From an uncultured Acidaminococcus sp. (GTDB taxonomy: Bacteria > Bacillota > Negativicutes > Acidaminococcales > Acidaminococcaceae): a stretch of DNA of 64,000 bases. Of the stretch, positions 60,510 to 64,000 are shown piece by piece. The stretch's first letter is position 1, and each line of letters begins with the position of its first letter. Position numbers and translations under genes: made by a program. The notes under the pieces were generated by a model, which searched no databases, was not told the origin of the DNA, and was given only the letters and a program-made list of their open reading frames with translations. The stretch lies in NCBI GenBank assembly GCA_905213155.1, contig CAJMHI010000001.1, positions 1 to 64,000 of the forward strand, given 5' to 3'.

Positions 60510-61230
60510 ACTGATCCAGGTCCGGGGACTTAGGAAAAACTATGGCAATAACGAAGTCTTAAAGGGGATTGACGTCACCGTGCACGAAAAAGAAGTGATG
60601 GTGGTAATCGGTCCATCCGGCGGCGGCAAGAGCACGTTTTTGCGTTGCTTAAACTATTTGGAAGTGCCTACAAGCGGAGAAATCACCTTTGATGGGATCC
60701 CGTTAAACGGGGACGCAAATATCAACGAAGTCCGCAAAGAAGTGGGAATGGTATTCCAGCGGTTTAATTTGTTCCCCCATATGACGGTTATGGAGAACCT
60801 GACACTGGCGCCTATGATTGTCCGTAAGATGCAAAAGGAAGAAGCAGTGGAAACTGCCAAAAAATATCTGGACAAGGTAGGACTTTTGGAAAAAATAGAT
60901 GCCTATCCTGGCTCTTTGTCTGGTGGACAGCAGCAGCGGGTAGCCATAGCCCGCGCTTTGTGTATGAAACCCAAAGCCATGTTATTTGATGAACCTACCA
61001 GTGCCCTGGATCCGGAAATGATCAATGAAGTGTTGGACGTGATGAAGAGCCTGGCTCACGAGGGCATGACCATGGTAGTGGTAACCCATGAGATGGGGTT
61101 TGCCCGGGAAGTGGGGGACCGGGTTCTGTTTTTGGACGGCGGCATCATTGCAGAGCAGGGGGATCCCCAGGAATTTTTTGCTCATCCACAGAATGAACGG
61201 GCCCGCAGCTTTTTGTCCAAGATTTTATAG
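60499..61230 (+). CDS. Polar amino-acid ABC transporter ATPase (GlnQ-like)
   Basis: 243-residue ATPase: Walker [17 protein letters not shown]-loop [14 protein letters not shown], signature [16 protein letters not shown], Walker [14 protein letters not shown], switch [21 protein letters not shown] 60499 overlaps the permease end by 11 nt; the open frame further upstream is inside the permease gene. Confidence 0.97.
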   Translation: MNNELIQVRGLRKNYGNNEVLKGIDVTVHEKEVMVVIGPSGGGKSTFLRCLNYLEVPTSGEITFDGIPLNGDANINEVRKEVGMVFQRFNLFPHMTVMENLTLAPMIVRKMQKEEAVETAKKYLDKVGLLEKIDAYPGSLSGGQQQRVAIARALCMKPKAMLFDEPTSALDPEMINEVLDVMKSLAHEGMTMVVVTHEMGFAREVGDRVLFLDGGIIAEQGDPQEFFAHPQNERARSFLSKIL

Positions 61231-61281
61231 AAAATATTGCAGGATTTTTCCTATCCATGTAGAACTAATACTATAACAACA

Positions 61282-61297
61282 AACAGGAATGCCTGTT
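61282..61297 (+). repeat. Small hairpin in the hpf leader
   Basis: AACAGG-AATG-CCTGTT, ending just before the hpf ribosome site (AGGAGG). It could modulate translation; no known regulator is recognised. Confidence 0.4.
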
Positions 61298-61314
61298 CTG
61301 AGGAGGTAGTTATC

Positions 61315-61860
61315 ATGGCAGTAAGAGTTCGTGGTAAAAACATTGAAGTGACCCAGGCTTTAAAAGACTACGTGGAAAAGCGCATTGTTACGATTACTAA
61401 GCAATTTAAGACAGTAGGCGATATTAGCGCTGTAATGCGTGTGGAAAAGGGCAGCCATATTGTTGAAATTACCGTTCCTGCCAGTGGCATTGTGCTGCGG
61501 GCTCAGGAAAGTAGCGACAATATGTACGCCTCTATCGATAAATGCGTGGACAAGATTGAACGGCAGATTCATAAGTATAAAACCCGCCTGATGCGCCGGA
61601 AATACAACAACTTCCGGGATGAAGCTCCGGCTCCGCTACCAGTGGATGACGAAGAGGTGCAGGAAGAAACGGGAGACTTCGTAGTAGCTCGTGAAAAGAC
61701 CTATGCCATGCGTCCCATGGGTGTACAGGAAGCTATTATGCAGATGAATATGCTAAACCACGACTTCTTTGTGTACTTTGATGCAGAGACAGAAAAAATG
61801 GCCATTGTATACCGCCGGAGAAGCGGGGACTATGGCGTAATTCGTCCAGAATTGGCGTAA
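61315..61860 (+). CDS. hpf: Long-form ribosome hibernation-promoting factor
   Basis: 181-residue HPF that dimerises ribosomes in stationary phase. N-terminal ribosome-binding domain (RVRGKNIEVTQALKDYVEKRI; residues 1-100), a variable linker, and the C-terminal dimerisation domain (KTYAMRPMGVQEAIMQMNMLNHDFFVYFDAETEKMAIVYRR, 61698-61820), which marks the long form. ATG 61315 follows GAGGAGG. The gene order hpf-secA is common in Firmicutes. Confidence 0.96.
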   Translation: MAVRVRGKNIEVTQALKDYVEKRIVTITKQFKTVGDISAVMRVEKGSHIVEITVPASGIVLRAQESSDNMYASIDKCVDKIERQIHKYKTRLMRRKYNNFRDEAPAPLPVDDEEVQEETGDFVVAREKTYAMRPMGVQEAIMQMNMLNHDFFVYFDAETEKMAIVYRRRSGDYGVIRPELA

Positions 61861-61896
61861 ATGGCGATTGAATCAAGAATTTCATGAAATTTTTAC

Positions 61897-61928
61897 AAAG
61901 AGACAGGGCTTTTGCCCTGTCTCTTTTT
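61897..61928 (+). terminator. Terminator of hpf
   Basis: AAAGAGACAGGGC pairs perfectly with GCCCTGTCTCTTT around TTTT; T-run to 61928. Its last bases form part of the secA -35. Confidence 0.93.
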
Positions 61929-61955
61929 GCTTTTCCTAAGTGCTTTTGCTATAAT
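61927..61955 (+). promoter_or_regulatory. Promoter of secA
   Basis: TTGCTT (61927-61932), 17-bp spacer, TATAAT (61950-61955). A small leader hairpin AGCACC-TTT-GGTGCT (61982-61996) lies just upstream of the ribosome site AATAGGAG. Confidence 0.75.
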
Positions 61956-62016
61956 AAAAAAATAAGCTTAGAGGAGTGTAGAGCACCTTTGGTGCTTTAG
62001 AATAGGAGTGATATTT

Positions 62017-64000
62017 TTGCTGGAACAGCTGATGAAACTGGTCTTTGGGGATCCTAATAAAAAAGAACTGAAGATCTGCCAAAACTATGTAACGCAAATC
62101 AATGCTTTGGAACCAGAAATTTCCCGGCTCAGTGATGCCCGCCTCCGGGCAAAAACCGATGAATTCAGACTGCGCCTTACCAAAGGGGAGACACTGGATG
62201 ACCTTCTGCCGGAAGCGTTTGCTGTGGTGCGGGAAGCGTCCAAGCGCGTTTTGGGGCTCAGACATTTTGATGTGCAGCTCATCGGGGGCTGCATCCTCCA
62301 TCGGGGAAATATTGCGGAAATGAAGACCGGTGAAGGTAAAACTCTTGTTGCCACGTTGCCGGCATACCTCAATGCACTGGAAGGCAAGGGCGTTCATGTT
62401 GTAACAGTTAACGACTATCTGGCACGGCGTGACAGTGAAGATATGGGCCGGGTATACCGCTTTTTGGGGATGAGTGTAGGTCTTATTATCCATGACCTGG
62501 ATTATCCTGATCGGAAGGCTGCCTATGCTGCCGATATTACCTATGGCACTAATAACGAATTTGGATTTGACTATTTGCGGGATAATATGGTGGTTTCCCT
62601 GGACCAGATGGTACAGCGGCCCTTGCATTATGCCATCGTGGATGAAGTGGATAGTATCCTGATTGACGAGGCTAGAACTCCGCTGATTATTTCCGGACCG
62701 GGAGAAAAATCCACAGAACTCTACAATGTGATGGCAGCCATTGTCCACAATTTCAAAGAGAATACAGATTATACCGTGGACGAAAAAATGAAAACAGTAG
62801 CACCTACGGCTGCCGGTATTGCTAAAACTGAAAAAGCCCTGGGTGTACAAAATATGTATGAGACCACAGACGGCGTAGACTATTCTCATCAGCTGATGGC
62901 CGCACTGAAAGCGAAATCTCTCATGATCCGTGACCGGGATTATGTGGTCAAAGACGGGGAAGTTATTATCGTAGATGAATTCACCGGCCGTTTGATGTAT
63001 GGCCGCCGCTTCTCAGAAGGGCTGCACCAGGCTATTGAAGCCAAGGAACATGTAAAAGTAGAACGGGAAAGCCAGACCCTGGCTACCATCACGTTCCAGA
63101 ATTATTTCCGGATGTATGACAAATTATCCGGCATGACCGGCACGGCTAAGACGGAAGAACAGGAATTCCAGAAAATTTATGGCCTGTCCGTTTATGTAGT
63201 GCCTACGAATAAGCCAAATATCCGGATAGATCATCCTGACGTAATTTATAAGACCAAAAAGGCAAAATATCGGGCTGTGGTACGGGCTATCAAAGAACTC
63301 CATGCTAAAGGACGCCCGGTGCTAGTGGGTACAACCTCAATCCAACAGAGTGAGGAACTGTCCGGTATGCTCCAGAAAGAAGGCATTCCCCATAATGTAT
63401 TAAATGCCAAGTTCCACGAAAAAGAAGCGGAAATTGTGGCAGATGCCGGGCAAAAGAATGCTGTTACCATTGCTACCAACATGGCGGGCCGTGGCACGGA
63501 TATTGTGCTGGGCGATGGTATCGCTGAACTCGGTGGCCTTCATATCATCGGGACAGAACGGCACGAATCCCGGCGTATAGATAACCAGTTGCGAGGCCGT
63601 TGTGCTCGTCAGGGAGACCCGGGTTCCACCCGTTTTTACCTGTCTTTGGAAGATGACTTGATGCGGCTATTTGGCAGTGATAACATCTCAGGCATTATGG
63701 ACCGGCTGGGCATGGACGAAGACGACCCCATCGAACATAAATTGGTAACGCGTTCCATTGAAAATGCCCAAAAGAAAGTGGAATCCAGAAACTTTGATAT
63801 CCGTAAACACGTTCTGGAATACGACGACGTGATGAACGAACAAAGAGAAGTGATCTACGACCAACGGCGGAAGATCCTGGAAAAAGCGGTATTGAAGGAT
63901 ACCGTGCTGGACATGGCCGATCATATAGCAGACCGGGCCCTGGAAATGTATGTGCCAAAGGATGCGTATAGTGAAGATTGGGACTTAAAAAGCCTCGTAA
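62017..64000 (+). CDS. secA: Preprotein translocase ATPase SecA (5' part, runs off the window)
   Basis: Motor of the Sec export channel. About 661 codons are present and the frame is open at base 64000. TTG 62017 follows TAGGAG and gives [22 protein letters not shown] 62032 is a shorter alternative. Seen: Walker [22 protein letters not shown], Walker B region [21 protein letters not shown], preprotein cross-linking domain, [14 protein letters not shown], and [14 protein letters not shown] ... [24 protein letters not shown]. The C-terminal scaffold end and any zinc motif lie outside the window. Confidence 0.97.
   Translation, partial: MLEQLMKLVFGDPNKKELKICQNYVTQINALEPEISRLSDARLRAKTDEFRLRLTKGETLDDLLPEAFAVVREASKRVLGLRHFDVQLIGGCILHRGNIAEMKTGEGKTLVATLPAYLNALEGKGVHVVTVNDYLARRDSEDMGRVYRFLGMSVGLIIHDLDYPDRKAAYAADITYGTNNEFGFDYLRDNMVVSLDQMVQRPLHYAIVDEVDSILIDEARTPLIISGPGEKSTELYNVMAAIVHNFKENTDYTVDEKMKTVAPTAAGIAKTEKALGVQNMYETTDGVDYSHQLMAALKAKSLMIRDRDYVVKDGEVIIVDEFTGRLMYGRRFSEGLHQAIEAKEHVKVERESQTLATITFQNYFRMYDKLSGMTGTAKTEEQEFQKIYGLSVYVVPTNKPNIRIDHPDVIYKTKKAKYRAVVRAIKELHAKGRPVLVGTTSIQQSEELSGMLQKEGIPHNVLNAKFHEKEAEIVADAGQKNAVTIATNMAGRGTDIVLGDGIAELGGLHIIGTERHESRRIDNQLRGRCARQGDPGSTRFYLSLEDDLMRLFGSDNISGIMDRLGMDEDDPIEHKLVTRSIENAQKKVESRNFDIRKHVLEYDDVMNEQREVIYDQRRKILEKAVLKDTVLDMADHIADRALEMYVPKDAYSEDWDLKSLV

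Noticed and set aside
61936..62889. A 317-codon minus-strand open frame opposite secA
   Set aside because: secA is fully conserved on the other strand and no ribosome site or promoter supports the antisense frame.

Overview
The window is chromosome of a strict anaerobe from the Negativicutes (diderm Firmicutes), most likely the Acidaminococcaceae (Acidaminococcus or Phascolarctobacterium-like). Firmicute-type information genes (PolC, long HPF, LexA, the mutS-mutL-miaA block) sit beside outer-membrane genes: an OmpA-type barrel protein and an autotransporter. Glutamate and carboxylate uptake dominates: GltS, a polar amino-acid ABC importer, TAXI-TRAP, TctABC, a YfcC-type carrier and a sodium:solute symporter. 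This fits an amino-acid or organic-acid fermenter. The assignment rests on gene content, not on a marker comparison.

Layout. 0-4 kb: TAXI-TRAP operon. 4-11.6 kb: a small DUF1858 gene facing ispG-proS-mgtC-polC. 11.7-16.5 kb: envelope genes (OmpA-like protein; an autotransporter split by one in-frame stop). 16.6-23.7 kb: EFR1 ferredoxin, radical SAM protein, greA-lysS, a glutamine-amidotransferase-fold hydrolase, a GNAT and a DUF4143 ATPase. 23.9-31.9 kb: one long plus-strand run, symporter - glucosaminidase - trmL - queD - folE2 - folP - folK - membrane protein - glycosyltransferase - small repetitive secreted protein. 31.9-42.2 kb: LysR/oxidoreductase/YfcC carrier, then minus-strand lexA, an SsuABC-type importer and tctCBA. 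42.4-45.1 kb: DUF438 hemerythrin-PAS protein and a relic of a phage replication module. 45.1-57.3 kb: sugar mutase, miaB-mutS-mutL-methyltransferase-miaA-xerD, deacetylase, htpX. 57.5-64 kb: gltS, amino-acid ABC importer, hpf and the 5' two thirds of secA.

Most notable: (1) both DUF1858-containing genes have a palindrome of the form GTTG-N6-CAAC centred near -41 of their promoters, a candidate Crp/Fnr-family regulon; (2) PolC lacks the whole inserted 3'-5' exonuclease domain; (3) queD carries the CExxHGH motif of dual-function PTPS enzymes and lies in a folate cluster without folB; (4) a 111-residue secreted protein resembles the 7(1)-knotted (septoil knot) family; (5) a phage replisome-organiser gene with in-gene 21-bp iterons and an operator-rich promoter is frameshifted at one base; (6) intrinsic terminators lie in unusual places, including inside the first codons of the DUF1850 gene. 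Nothing here is a complete novel defence or mobile system; the regulatory and domain-architecture observations are the best leads. I saw no rRNA, tRNA or CRISPR array.
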